Assembly: GCF_004011695.2 (NCBI RefSeq)
Contig: NC_082414.1
Span: 930,001 to 994,000 of the forward strand
From: Ascochyta rabiei
Taxonomy: Eukaryota; Ascomycota; Dothideomycetes; Pleosporales; Didymellaceae
DNA length: 64,000 bases
Direction: 5' to 3'
Both the position numbers and the translations under genes were made by a program. The first letter of the stretch is position 1, and each line of letters starts with the position of its first letter. Positions 29,084 to 39,563 of the stretch are shown in pieces. Under the pieces are notes generated by a model. The model was not told the origin of the DNA. It worked only from the letters and a program-made list of their open reading frames with translations, and made no database searches.

Positions 29084-30414
29084 GACGCCCCGTGTGCCCC
29101 GCTCTGTGTTTGGTCGACAGCTATGACGTGAGGGGTAGGCTCGAGCTTGGGCAGCTCTGTTCAATTACATGCATGCAGCCAACAGCGAAGACATGCATGC
29201 CAGCTCGTTGAGGAAACGGGCGGAGACGTTGACCCTCGCAACTGGAACGAGCTGCGATCTCACGGAGGAGGTGGATGTTCGCACGGCACTACGCTAGCGG
29301 AGTCGAGACGAGGGGGACCGCCGACCGACGCAAGGCACGGCGGCATAGCGGCATCCATCGTGTGAAGCAGTCGTCAAGCCATCAGCAGTCTCAGACTACA
29401 CACAGCTAGACTGCACCAGCTGGAAGGACCACCCGAGAGGCGTGGGTGTCGGCCCGACGCACTCGCTGGCATCTGGTTGTCTTCCTCCAAAAATACAGAG
29501 CTTTCACAACCCCAGTCTGCACACTACCTGCAACATAGCAGAGGCTTGTACGACTACCGTGTACTGCCATCCCTGCACATGTCAAATAGCCTTGCTACAT
29601 GTGCTCAAGTCAACCAGCAGTAGCGAGTCGCACGGCCTCCACGCTGGCACTGTTGCTCAAAGGACAGTCGGTCTGAAGGAGCGTTTTGCTTTGGTTAGGT
29701 GCTCAACAAACTATGTACTACTACATGGTCTGTCGCTCATGCTCCCCACCCCCCCTTCTGCTCTCCGCCACACCTGCTCTGCAACGTCGTCGCCAAGGGA
29801 ATAGATGGTGGTAGTGTACACTGCGTCAGTCCAAAGCCAGACACAGCAGTGTAGAGAGTGCCCTTTGCGGCTCGGACAAATGCCAGAAAGAGAAAAGCAT
29901 GTGCATGTATCAAAACTCCTAACCGAAACAAGACCCAACCCACTGGGCAACTCATGCAGGAAACATGATTAGCGAGTGCCAGTGCCATGTGAAAACGACG
30001 CCGCCAACAAAACGTCTACAATATGTACGATGGTGACAAAGGAGAAAACTGAAGCAACGACCCCGACAGGTCGCTCTGTATACGTGAAATGATCCTCCCC
30101 AGCCAAGTTCTATAATCATCATTAAGTAGCTGCCACCACAAAGCTGAATGAGCCCCTGGCCGTTTGTGAAGGCTTCCAATCCCAACGTGCTGCAGTCGGG
30201 AAGAAGGTTCGGGTATGCGTGTTCGAAAAAAGAAGCCGAGTGAGAGTCTCGACACCAAGGTAGGGGTCCGAGAAGGGGTTCCGTTGGAAAGCCCGCCAGC
30301 TTCCAAATACAATAGATAGTTTCGTCAAAGTATCGCCGAATCGAGAACGCTGCCCATGCAAAGTCCGCACAAACTCCATCCAATCGCTGCAAATGTGGAA
30401 TCACGTCTCCTCTT
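29084..30414. other. Intergenic, no supportable gene
   Basis: About 1.3 kb containing the glucokinase promoter on the left and the 3' flank of the reductase-like gene on the right. Only short non-conserved ORFs. Confidence 0.55.
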
Positions 30415-33113
30415 TTACCGGACGCCGAGTGGAGGATGAGGTCCAAGGCTGCTCTGGCTGCTGTGTGCCGAATCTTCTTCGGTGGAATTACTACCCGCGC
30501 TAGCGCTTGCGGATCCAGTCAGACTGCGAACATTTGGACGAGATTTGGGCGGGTAAAGAGTGCTCACCCCAGCATGTTGTTCCATTGGTTGCGGCGCCCC
30601 GTTGGGGAGAGGGATGGGCTGCCTCATGCCGGGAGGGGAAGGACGTCCGTTGGGCCCATTGCGAGGCATGCCGTTCGGTGGCATACCGTTCATTGGCATT
30701 CCATTTGGAGGCATCCCATTTGGTGCGTAGCCGTTGGGAGGAGATGGTCGGCCCACTGGTCGTGGACCAGGGCTAAGAGGGTTGCCAGGCGATTGGCTTG
30801 TACGGCGGCTCATTGAAGGATAGCCACCGTAGTTTCCACCTCCTTGCATTTCGTCTAGACGTGATGCAGTCAGTGAGTTCGTTCTCGATTGAGCGCCCAT
30901 AGCGCCACGATCGACATCGGCGTATCGGTTAGACGAGTAGCCCAGCAGTGGGTTGTTCATGATCGAGTCGTGAAGATTCGGAATATCCATGATTCGTGAT
31001 GAAGCTCGGTTCTTGTTCATTCCGGGACGTCCGAATGGGTTCCTCGAGCGACCCTGAGGGCCGGGCATGTATCCCGTGCCCTCTGGGTTGTTACGAATTT
31101 GGCCGGCACTCGGGGCCTTGCGGTAGCGCCGCGAAGTGACACTCATCATGTCAAAATTGTCAGGGTCGATTGTAGGTCCAGGTTGGCGACCTCCTGCCAT
31201 TGGATCGAAGAAATCGTCCTCATCTTCGTCATCGTCGAAGCCATTCACAGATTGCGGTGGTGGAGGCCGTCCTCGACCTTGTCCTGGAGGAGGGCCGCGG
31301 CGCATGTTGAGCTCTTGCTCTCGGAGCTGTATCTCGCGCTGTCTGATCATCAACTCCCTCTCACGAAGCGAGATGTTGTTCGACGAAGCTGCACCATTTT
31401 CGTAATTGCCGTTGGGTACGCCGGGAGGACCGCCTTCGACCATGTCATCGTACAGCATCAGATGTGAGAATTCTTCCAAGTCGTTGGCCTCGAGAGACGG
31501 GCGACGCTGGCCGTTGGGGGCTCCGTTCATGCGTGGGGGGTAGCCGTTCATGCCTGGCGGTGGGCCACGACGCATCATGGGTGGGACGCCGGTGATTGAG
31601 GGTGCGCGGTTTCCCGGACGAGGCCCACCCTTCATAGGGCCATTCCCGTTCATCATGGGTCCTGGACCATTCGGGCCTGGCGGTCCTCGCGGCAGAGGAG
31701 CTGACGAGAGTCGTGGGGGAGGCGGTGGGTGTTGCATGTTTTGGGAGGGTGTGGGTGTAGCACCAGCAGCAGGTCTGGTTCGATTGACGACGTTGAGGTG
31801 GTGAAGGGTAGCGTAGAGGGTCTCGATACGGGGTAGAGCGACCTTTACTTCAAGAGCCAGTTTCAGTGGGGATCCAAGGTAAGTCTCAATCTCCATGGGA
31901 CGCTTAGCCTCAAAGTCCAACCACATGGTGCTGTTGTTCTCTTGTGATTGGGTCATCTGGTGAATGGTTGTTTCCCGGAAGTCAGCGGGGAATGTGCAGC
32001 CCTGAGCGCTGGCAAGTGCAAGTAGTTCGTCGAGCACTCCAGTAATAAGAGCACGAACGCCGACCTTCTCCATAAGCTCTGCGTGGTTCGCTGTTTCAAA
32101 GAGAACACTGGCCGGGTGAAAAGCGATGGGACTGCGACTCATTAACAACATGTGTGCGGATGGGAGGAATTGTAACCTACCCTATCATACGCTCAAATTG
32201 CTGTTGCCTTATGTTGGGAGCGACTTGGCAGTCGACCTGGCCGGAATTTAACGTCATGGCCAGCGCCTCAGCCATATCCGACTGAATCTGTGCTGGAATG
32301 GCAGAGTTCCTGCTGGCCGGGCCAACCCAGATGTTGGTCGCTCCCTTGTGCTCGAATTCGCTCGCACCGATTTGTGAAATTTCTGCTCCCGATACCAATG
32401 AAAGGACAACATTTGTAGGGAAACGCTGCTCCAGGTATGATTCGACGCCCAGGCTATGTGTGGTGTTCATAAGGATGCAGGTATGCTGGGGAGAGACGAC
32501 CGACTCGATGATGTTTGCGATATCGTACACGTCAGGCAGGGCTTTGACGCAGAGGAGAACGTAGTCAAAGGGCTGTTTGGAAGAATGGGCGGCATCTTCG
32601 GGGGTTCGAACGACTGCAAGGGTGTGTTAGTGCGGTGCTAGCGAGTGAGGAAAGAAGAAAAAAGAGGTGCAAACTCACCAGAGTGAGGCTTGAAGCGCTC
32701 GTTGCCATAGAGGGCAGATCTGGAGTGCGTGTCAGTGTGGGTTGAGACCGTCTGAGACTAGGGTGCTCACTTGAACGAGATGCCGTACTGTGCGACGCTC
32801 TCGTATCCAGACTTCCATACGAGCGTGACGTCGCAGGCGTTGGTCGCTTGTAACCGCCACGAGAGGAAGGCGGAGACGGCATTTCCGCCCACTGTGCGCT
32901 GTTAGCAGAGGCTCTGGTGGAGGGTGGAGGCCTGCTCGGCGTTTCCGTGGCAGGGTGGTGTGTAGGTATACAATACAGCGCTTGGCTGCGTGCATCCTGC
33001 ACCCTGCAGCCTGCACCCTGCCACCGGAGAACGAAGGCAAGAGCAGGCACTCGAGGGCGGTGAATGATAGACGCACCTGACAGAATGCGTAGCCTAGGGA
33101 CGGCCGGAGCCAT
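30415..33113 (-). CDS. Ketopantoate reductase-like (ApbA/PanE) protein with long Pro/Asn-rich tail, five exons, 782 aa
   Basis: Exons: 33113-33077, 32891-32771, 32719-32679, 32613-32181 and 32131-30415, with GT-AG introns throughout; the total is exactly 783 codons. Residues 1-210 form the NAD(P)-binding half and about 215-326 the C-terminal helical half, including the STMWLDFEAKRPMEIE motif that matches the S-x-M-x-x-D...R-x-x-E-I-E signature. The nucleotide loop reads SVGGNAVSAF rather than the usual GAGAVG, and MNTTHSLG stands where QNG is usual, so activity as 2-dehydropantoate reductase (pantothenate synthesis) is uncertain. LLCVKALPD keeps the Lys. Residues about 330-782 are disordered, with RGPPGPNG, MNGNGPMKGG and NGMPPNGMPMNGMPP repeats, a RERELMIRQREIQLREQEL helix, and an acidic DDDEDEDDFFD patch. 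Confidence 0.82.
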
Positions 33114-33252
33114 GAGGGGCGAAGTGGATGGGTGTGGTGAGTGTGATGGGTGCGGAGAGGTGTCGTGAGCGGCGGAGACGGAGGAGCCAAAAAGTTGGGC
33201 GATGGGTGCTGCGATGCTAGAGGCGGACAACGCAGCAGCAAACCTGACAGGG

Positions 33253-33283
<31 letters not shown>

Positions 33284-33539
33284 AGGACGATTACTGATTA
33301 AGATAACGGCAGAAACGAGCGTGCGGTGTCGAAGGACTCGTTCACCAGGTCGACATGGAACAAATCGAGGGAGCGGGTGGGTGAGGGCAGACGGGGAGGC
33401 ACGACACAAAAGGCGCAGCGCAACGGTCGCGACGGCGGAAGGCGGGAAGCAGCCACAGGCACGGCAATAGGACGGTGTGGAAAGTGCCAATGGGCGCGCG
33501 GGCGATGCAGCGCAGGTGTACGGCAGGCTAGTGCTAAGC

Positions 33540-33597
33540 AAAGTGCACAGTGCAAAGTGCAAGGTGCAAGGTGCAAGGTGCAAGGTGCCAGGTGCAA
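33540..33597. repeat. 7-bp minisatellite, GTGCAAG-type
   Basis: About seven imperfect units of GTGCAAG/GTGCAAA. Confidence 0.85.
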
Positions 33598-33600
33598 AGT

Positions 33601-33665
33601 AGGAAGAGGGAAGAGGGAAGAGGGAAGAGGGAAGAGGGAAGAGGGAAGAGGGAAGAGGGAAAAGG
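33601..33665. repeat. 7-bp minisatellite, GGGAAGA
   Basis: About nine nearly perfect units of GGGAAGA, directly following the GTGCAAG block, giving an all-purine plus strand. Confidence 0.9.
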
Positions 33666-33956
33666 GGAGGGAGAATGGGAGAAGCGAGCGGGCGCTGGCA
33701 GCGAGCAGAGCAGAGCAGAAGGGAATGCAGCGCTGGACGAGGGTGCAGGATGCAGGATGCGTCGGTGAGCGGTGGGTGGTAGTGGTGGGCGGGAATGGGC
33801 GGAGTGCACGCGGAGAGGGAGGGCGGTGGTAGGCCCGTCGGTCGAGGGAGGCTGCGGACTGCGGATGCGGACTGCGGACTGCAGACAGCGGATAGCGGAC
33901 AGTTGAGCAGACAGCACCGGTAGCCTGGCTGCCTGGCTGGCTGCCTGGCTGCTTGG

Positions 33957-34041
33957 CTTGCTTTGCCTTGCCTTGCCTTGCCTTGCTTTGCTTTGCTTTG
34001 CTTTGCTTTGCTTTGCTTTGCTTTGCTTTGCTTTGCTTTGC
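33957..34041. repeat. 5-bp microsatellite, (CTTTG/CCTTG)n
   Basis: About 17 units; the first few are CCTTG and the rest CTTTG, a clean switch within the array. The minus strand is the AAAGC repeat. Confidence 0.9.
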
Positions 34042-34718
34042 TTGCTCTGCTGGATACCCGTTCACTGCAGCGCCCATCTGTCTGCATCCTGTCGCTAGCC
34101 CAGGCCACCTGCACTTATCGCGCAACACACACCCAACTGTCCCGGTCTAACTGCTCTAGCCTGACCTAACCATCCTGGCCTAGCTACTACCTATCGCTGA
34201 TGCCCTTTGAAGATTATGGTGGGGCCGTGCCCAGTGCCGTCATTGTTTCTGCATCACAGACGCGTCGCAGGTGTGCAGCCACGGTTTGGCGAGACGGCGA
34301 CGACGACAGCGAGACCGCATGCCCAATGCCGCCGTGTGGCCGCAGATGCTGCCGGCCGATGGCGCCGTCTCGCCACGTCCAGGTCTACTTTGTACGCGTG
34401 CGTGCTCTGGACGCGCAATAAGCAGAGCAGCGCAGCGAGCCCTCTCATCTACCCTGCCCTGCCGCTTGCGCGGCGTTCCGGCCAGCCTGGAGATCCGCAT
34501 GCAAGACTGGCAGATCTGAGGCGCCTATCAGGGGGACAGGCCCCCACTACCACTACCACTACCACCGTCCGCGTCATTCGTAGCATTACAGCACGATGCT
34601 GCGGCCTATGCACAGCATGCAGTTGCACGCTGTACCTACTTGGATGCCCGCTCGTACGCCTGCTCGTAGTCCGTACACCACCGCATTGCCGCGTGTCTGT
34701 CCGAATCACAACCCCCTG

Positions 34719-34780
34719 GTGCTGGATGCTGGGTGCTGGGTGCTGGGTGCTGGGTGCTGGGTGCTGGGTGCTGGGTGCCG
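34719..34780. repeat. 7-bp minisatellite, (TGCTGGG)n
   Basis: Eight or so units of TGCTGGG; G-rich plus strand. Confidence 0.9.
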
Positions 34781-36509
34781 GGCCTGGCGCGAACGGATCA
34801 GGCCCACGGCGGTGGTAGCAGCAACAAGTGGGAAATTTCTGCTGCCCGGTCCGGCACTTCAACGCGCCTGACGTCGACGGACGAGTTCGCGTACAAGACG
34901 CTAGCAAGCCTAGCCAGAATTCACAACGGACAACGGCTGCCTTGTACACCTCCCCCCTGGGCATGGCTTCGCCCGAGATAAAGTTCGCCACAGGCCACTT
35001 TCATCTCGCTTCCACGCCACTGCCAGCATCGCACTCCTCCTTGGGGACGCTCGCCGTCCGCGGTGGGAGCCATGCTTGTTGCCAGTCAGCGCGGAGCGTG
35101 GACGCGCGCCCCTTTTGAGTTGGCAAGGCTCGCTGTGAGCGCGGGAAGCCCGTATCGACCATAACTGTGCGGCGAATCAAATGAGCTTGCACTCGTTGAC
35201 GTGCAACCGGCACGACTCGCTCCGACCCCGAAAACCCTCGCGGCTTGGCGCCGTTCTGCAGTACTGCCATCTTCCAACTTGCCGGTATCACAACAGGTTT
35301 TCACCACTTTTTCGGCCTTGCAACAAGAGCCTAGATGCATTGCGAACCTCTGCGCAATCCTGCTCGTGAGGATCTAGTAGACACCATGTGCAACCTACTG
35401 ACTCAAGCAAAACATACGATTTCTGAGAGCTTCAGCTATCCCAATCAGGCAGCGCGAGTCATTGGCAGCTACTGACAGCGGGATGCCACGCGCCAAACCA
35501 GGTTCAGAGAGCGGGCTGCTTTGGACAAAACGAGGAGCACGTGTTATCTGAGCACATGTTAACTCCTCCCTAGGTCTGCATGTTCACAGGTAAGGGCGGC
35601 AACGAGCCCCAACAATGGCAGTTGGCATTGGGTCAGTGTTCGACAGCATTTCAGCTCCGCTCCCAATCCTTGGCGTCAAGCAATAGCAATGAACACTCCA
35701 AGACACAGTACCCGGCGGTCCATGTTCGACATGGAAAATGCAAGAAATCCGTGAAACACACCGGGTTGCGCAAAGCCACGGCTTCCAGCCTCTCGGCGCA
35801 TTTCTTGATAGTAAAGTCGAGTTAGCCGCATCCAGCATCATCACCTCGTGCTCCCCTGAACGCAAACGTCTCCGCCGTGATGCTCCACTACATTCCGCGG
35901 CCCCGTCCCCTGTCCCGTCGATCGTATGTCATTACCCACTTTTGTTTCTCTGTAGACGCGTTTGCGCCTCCGCGACCCAATATAGCAAACTATCGCAACT
36001 TCAGATCGTCGTGGAGGTATTGGACGTGACGTGCAACCGGAGAGGGACCATTCAACCTGCATGGGATGAAGAGTTCTCGTCTTCGCAATAACAGTCGTGC
36101 GTTAAGCGGCAACATGGACACGCCGTGTCCCCTCGCAAAATCAACAAACTGCGCATCCCTGCTACTGGACGACAGAAGTCCAAAGACTCGGTTCCGCAAT
36201 TTTGGCTGTGCACCACAAAGAGTGCAGGATCCGGATGCTCTTGTCACCGAGCGCTCAGACCTAGGCTGAACGGTAAAGGTATCCTTGTACGGTTGGTTGT
36301 ACCTACCTACCGCACAAGCGAGCATGGGAGACTGCGTTTACACATTGCCACCGGATTAGCCAAAACCTGCTGTTCTGACAAGCCACGGCCGCAATGATGT
36401 ACATGCACCGATGAGTGGTCAATCACATCCGTGTACCGTGCGGCCTGCAACATCTCGCTTGGATGTTTTAATGCATTGGCCACTGATCAACATCATGTCC
36501 CGTCGTCTC

Positions 36510-36580
36510 TCACCTCACCTCACCTCACCTCATCTTACCTTACCTTACCTTACCCTACCCCACCCCAACCCACCCCACCT
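36510..36580. repeat. 5-bp pyrimidine/A repeat, CACCT grading to TACCT and CACCC
   Basis: A run of related pentanucleotides (CACCT, TACCT, TACCC, CACCC) without a G for about 65 bases. Confidence 0.85.
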
Positions 36581-36941
36581 CCCTTTCTGCCCCTCGACAT
36601 ACCAGGAGGGGTATATGTGCAGAACGTAAGCACCTCGTCCGTGCCGCCGACCCAGCCCATCCCCTCAACGGACCTGCATCCTCGCTCTACAGCCAACGAA
36701 ACGAGGCTTCTGAGGGACTGTTTGGGATCCTGTCAGCGGTGTGCCAGAATGCAGGAGCTCTGCATAACAGTCTGGCGGTGGGGGTTGAAGGCGCAGACGC
36801 AAGCATGTCTGCGAATAGTTTGCCATTTCAACCGTGTGTACTTCGTTTTCCTGTGGCGTGCGTGGTATCATAACTCGTCAACTTCCTACTCGTACAATGC
36901 TCTTCCAACGGCAATTTTCTGTTCCGACCGCGCCTTTGCTT

Positions 36942-37943
36942 CTACGAGTGACCGTTGCTTTCCTTCTCCTTCTCCTTCTCTCCGTTCCCCAACAGATCCC
37001 CGACACCGATCCATTTCCTGACGAGAAACGCGCCCTGTGGCTTCAGCTTCCTGTAGTACGCCTCTTCCTTGCCCAGTATCTCGAACTTCCTCTTCTGGTA
37101 CCATTCCAGCCCCTCCTCGTTCGCTTCCCACACGTGCGCCGTCACGCACCTCACCCCGTGCTCTGCCACGGCCTTCTTGACGACTGCCTGAAGCAGGTGC
37201 ATGGCGATACCGTGTGTGCGGTAGGGCGACAACATGCCGATGGTGCTGATGTACAGCTGCGAGGAAGGGAGCAGACGGCACCGGATGGCGCCTATGAGGC
37301 GCGGCTTTGCTTTCTCCTTCTCTTCTTCCGTGTCTTCCTCGGACGCCGAGTGCCACAGGGCCATCAGAGTTATACTGTGGTGCGGTTCCGTCATGGTCTC
37401 TTTGTAGAAGCTCTCGGGATAGGGTATGGGCAGTGTGAGGGCGTTTAGGCGTTTGAACGCATCGAGATGCTCGTCTGTGAGCGGCGCGAGCTCGACATTT
37501 GGTGGCAGTGGTCGCAGAGAGAACAGCGATGGTAGCGAGGCATGGGGAGTCGGTGCTGGAGGTGATGACACAGCTGTCGAGGTTGTCTCAGTGGTGGTGG
37601 AAGGTGTTTCGCTTGAAAGTGCTGTAGGCGTAGGCACTCTCGACATGTTCGCTGGTGTACCTGTCGCGGACGGTCGCGGACTCTTCTTCGACCGCGGCCG
37701 TGACGATGGCGCCGACAAGAAGTCTTCTGGTATGTCGTTCCACTGGTCTGTTGTCTTGGGCATGGGCGTGGTGCTGGATGGTGCGCGATTCACAGGCATG
37801 CGGGGTGGTGCGGAGATGGATTTCGGGGGTGGTGGAGGCCGCTTTGGTACGGCTGAGGCTGGTGGAGGCGGTGGTGGTGGCTGGACGTTGTCCTTGCTCG
37901 CTGCTGGCTTCTTCAGCCATCCTGACAAGGAGGACTGTAGCAT
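36942..37943 (-). CDS. NAA50-like GNAT acetyltransferase with disordered N-terminus, 333 aa
   Basis: The C-terminal half, about residues 155-315, is a GNAT fold acetyltransferase of the NAA50/San type, which acetylates N-terminal Met in eukaryotes and supports sister chromatid cohesion. Seen are LTLPIPYPESFYKE, a beta strand STIGMLSPY followed by the acetyl-CoA loop YRTHGIA near residue 243, AHVWEANEEGLEWYQKRKFE, and the family-specific YYRKLKPQGAFLV. The N-terminal 150 residues are Pro/Ser/Thr-rich and disordered. The very N-terminus, QSSLSGWLKKP, fits a PCNA-interacting (PIP-box-like) pattern. A Lys/Glu tail closes the protein. It starts 327 bases from MIC19 on the other strand, so the two probably share a promoter. 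Confidence 0.78.
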   Translation of the reverse strand: MLQSSLSGWLKKPAASKDNVQPPPPPPPASAVPKRPPPPPKSISAPPRMPVNRAPSSTTPMPKTTDQWNDIPEDFLSAPSSRPRSKKSPRPSATGTPANMSRVPTPTALSSETPSTTTETTSTAVSSPPAPTPHASLPSLFSLRPLPPNVELAPLTDEHLDAFKRLNALTLPIPYPESFYKETMTEPHHSITLMALWHSASEEDTEEEKEKAKPRLIGAIRCRLLPSSQLYISTIGMLSPYRTHGIAMHLLQAVVKKAVAEHGVRCVTAHVWEANEEGLEWYQKRKFEILGKEEAYYRKLKPQGAFLVRKWIGVGDLLGNGEKEKEKESNGHS

Positions 37944-38270
37944 GTTTGTGGACGATGTACGCGCTGCGGTACTGCGGGCGTATTCCAGTAATGCGCGACT
38001 GTGGTGGCAGCAATGGAAAGCAAGGTAGTACGGTTGTATAGAAATGTGTTTGTTACTGTAGCGATCAGCTGCACTGCCTGGCCATGAGGACAGTTGTCGT
38101 GTTGCTGCGTTCTAGACATGGCGTCTACTTTCTCGTGCAGTCAACATTCCGCACCGATCCTTGCTGTATTCGTCGTAGCGTACATGACGCTCGGCCAAGC
38201 CTCTGAGCTCCGACTTCTCCCAGCGGCTGCATCATCGCGTCTGGCATCCCGCACCTCCGGCAGCAGCAAC
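37944..38270. promoter_or_regulatory. Bidirectional promoter, NAA50-like / MIC19
   Basis: The 327 bases between two divergent start codons hold no other gene. Specific binding sites are not assigned. Confidence 0.5.
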
Positions 38271-38986
38271 ATGGGCGCAGAGAACTCGAAACCCTCCTCG
38301 GAGGTCAAGCAGCATGTCTTCTCCACGTATGTCGTGCTCCGCCGGATCAATGGCTGTTGCGGCTCGCCGGGGAAGCAGCAAGCAAGCTGGATACGAGTGC
38401 TGACAAGTTTGCGCGCAGAGATCATCCTGTACGCTTCTCAAACGAACTGGTAGACTCGCTACAGAAAAACACATTTGTGAGCCGCCCGCCAATGGCAGCA
38501 CAAGACACAATGAATCGTGGCTGATATGCAGACCAGACGGATGCCACGCGCTCAAAAGCCCAGGAGCTGCAGTACCAGGAGCGCCTGACCGCCGAGCTTG
38601 AGAAGCTGCGCGAACAGGGATCGCAAGACTTCTCCAAGTTCAGCGAGACCCTGTCCGGCGAGGAGCAGCCCCAGGACTCGGAACCCTCCTTCACAGAGAA
38701 GCTTGCCGATGCAACTTCGTCCTCCTCCACCCTCGCCGAGAAGCAGAAGCAGAAGGACATGAGCAGGACAAGCGTCACCAAGGAGATTGAGCAGCTGCGC
38801 GCCAAGCTCGAGCAGAGGAAGAAGTTGGAGCAGGTCGACGCAGACCTGAACAAGGCAAAGGACGATGTCGTCACATGCTTAAGGATGCACGACCGCCGAC
38901 CGCTGGACTGCTGGAAGGAGGTCGAGACATTCAAGAGGGAGGTCGGCAGGCTGGAGAAGGAGTTTGTCGAGAGGACAATTCGATGA
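38271..38986 (+). CDS. MIC19: MICOS subunit MIC19, three exons, 187 aa
   Basis: MIC19 is a peripheral protein of the mitochondrial inner membrane that belongs to the MICOS complex, which shapes crista junctions. Exons: 38271-38326, 38419-38476 and 38537-38986. The joins give QHVFST|DHPVRFSNEL and LQKNT-F|TDATRSKAQEL, both natural for the family. The start MGAENS fits an N-myristoylation consensus, as in animal CHCHD3. The middle is a long coiled coil (KLREQGSQDFSKFSETL, then a Lys/Glu-rich region). The C-terminal CHCH-type segment is CLRMHDRRPLDCWKEVETFK with a Cys-x10-Cys spacing, followed by EFVERTIR. The alternative plus-strand ORF starting at 38118 is a shadow in another frame. Confidence 0.88.
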
Positions 38987-39563
38987 GCGGTCTGGAGCGG
39001 CGATACTACGTGGCCAACAAACGACAGACGAGCGGACTTGAGTGGGGTTCTGTACAGATAGAGCGGGCCTGTAGAAGCGACCCATGAGCGATTCCCTATT
39101 TCTCCGCACCTCCACGCTGGTTCTTAGACCAGCCGCAATCTCACCACTGGTATATGCGTGCACGTGCACGGCCATACACCGCCTCTTTCCTTGCTCCTTG
39201 CCTTTCAATGTCACGTTCATTCCCTTTGTTTTCCTGTCTCCTACTTGACTCTGCCTCCCATTTTCTCCGCTAGCGTACAGTTGCCTTCACCATGAACTTC
39301 AGATCCGCACCCTCGTGGAGATGTGGGGCAATCCTGGTTCACCACGCCTTTCGCGAGTTTGAAATTACCTTCACTCTCACCGCGCGATACGCCCACAAAC
39401 GCGCAGCCTGGGAACGGCGTGCAATCTTCTTCCTTCTACACGCGCTTCCTTCAATCTCACTTGGCCTTCTCCTTGGCCCTCGCCTTCTTGCACACTCCGA
39501 CAACGCAACTTGAACCAGACAAGTTACAACGGCACGTTCTCAGATAAATATACCTCAGACACG
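38987..39563. other. Intergenic between MIC19 and the methyltransferase
   Basis: 577 bases with the MIC19 3' UTR and the methyltransferase promoter. Pyrimidine-rich near 39220-39280. No other gene. Confidence 0.55.

Larger units (their letters stand above)
33114..36941. other. 3.8-kb gene-free region rich in simple repeats
   Basis: Upstream of the reductase-like gene. Long frames on both strands (for example minus 34114-32732 and plus 34207-34818) follow repeats and skewed composition and show no recognisable protein. Separate repeat blocks are listed below. The stretch 34850-36400 shows nothing that I can interpret. Confidence 0.6.

Noticed and set aside
32732..34114. Minus-strand 460-codon Ser/Pro/Leu-rich frame
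   Set aside because: Passes through AAAGC, TCTTCCC and other microsatellites and the first introns of the reductase gene; repeat-derived.
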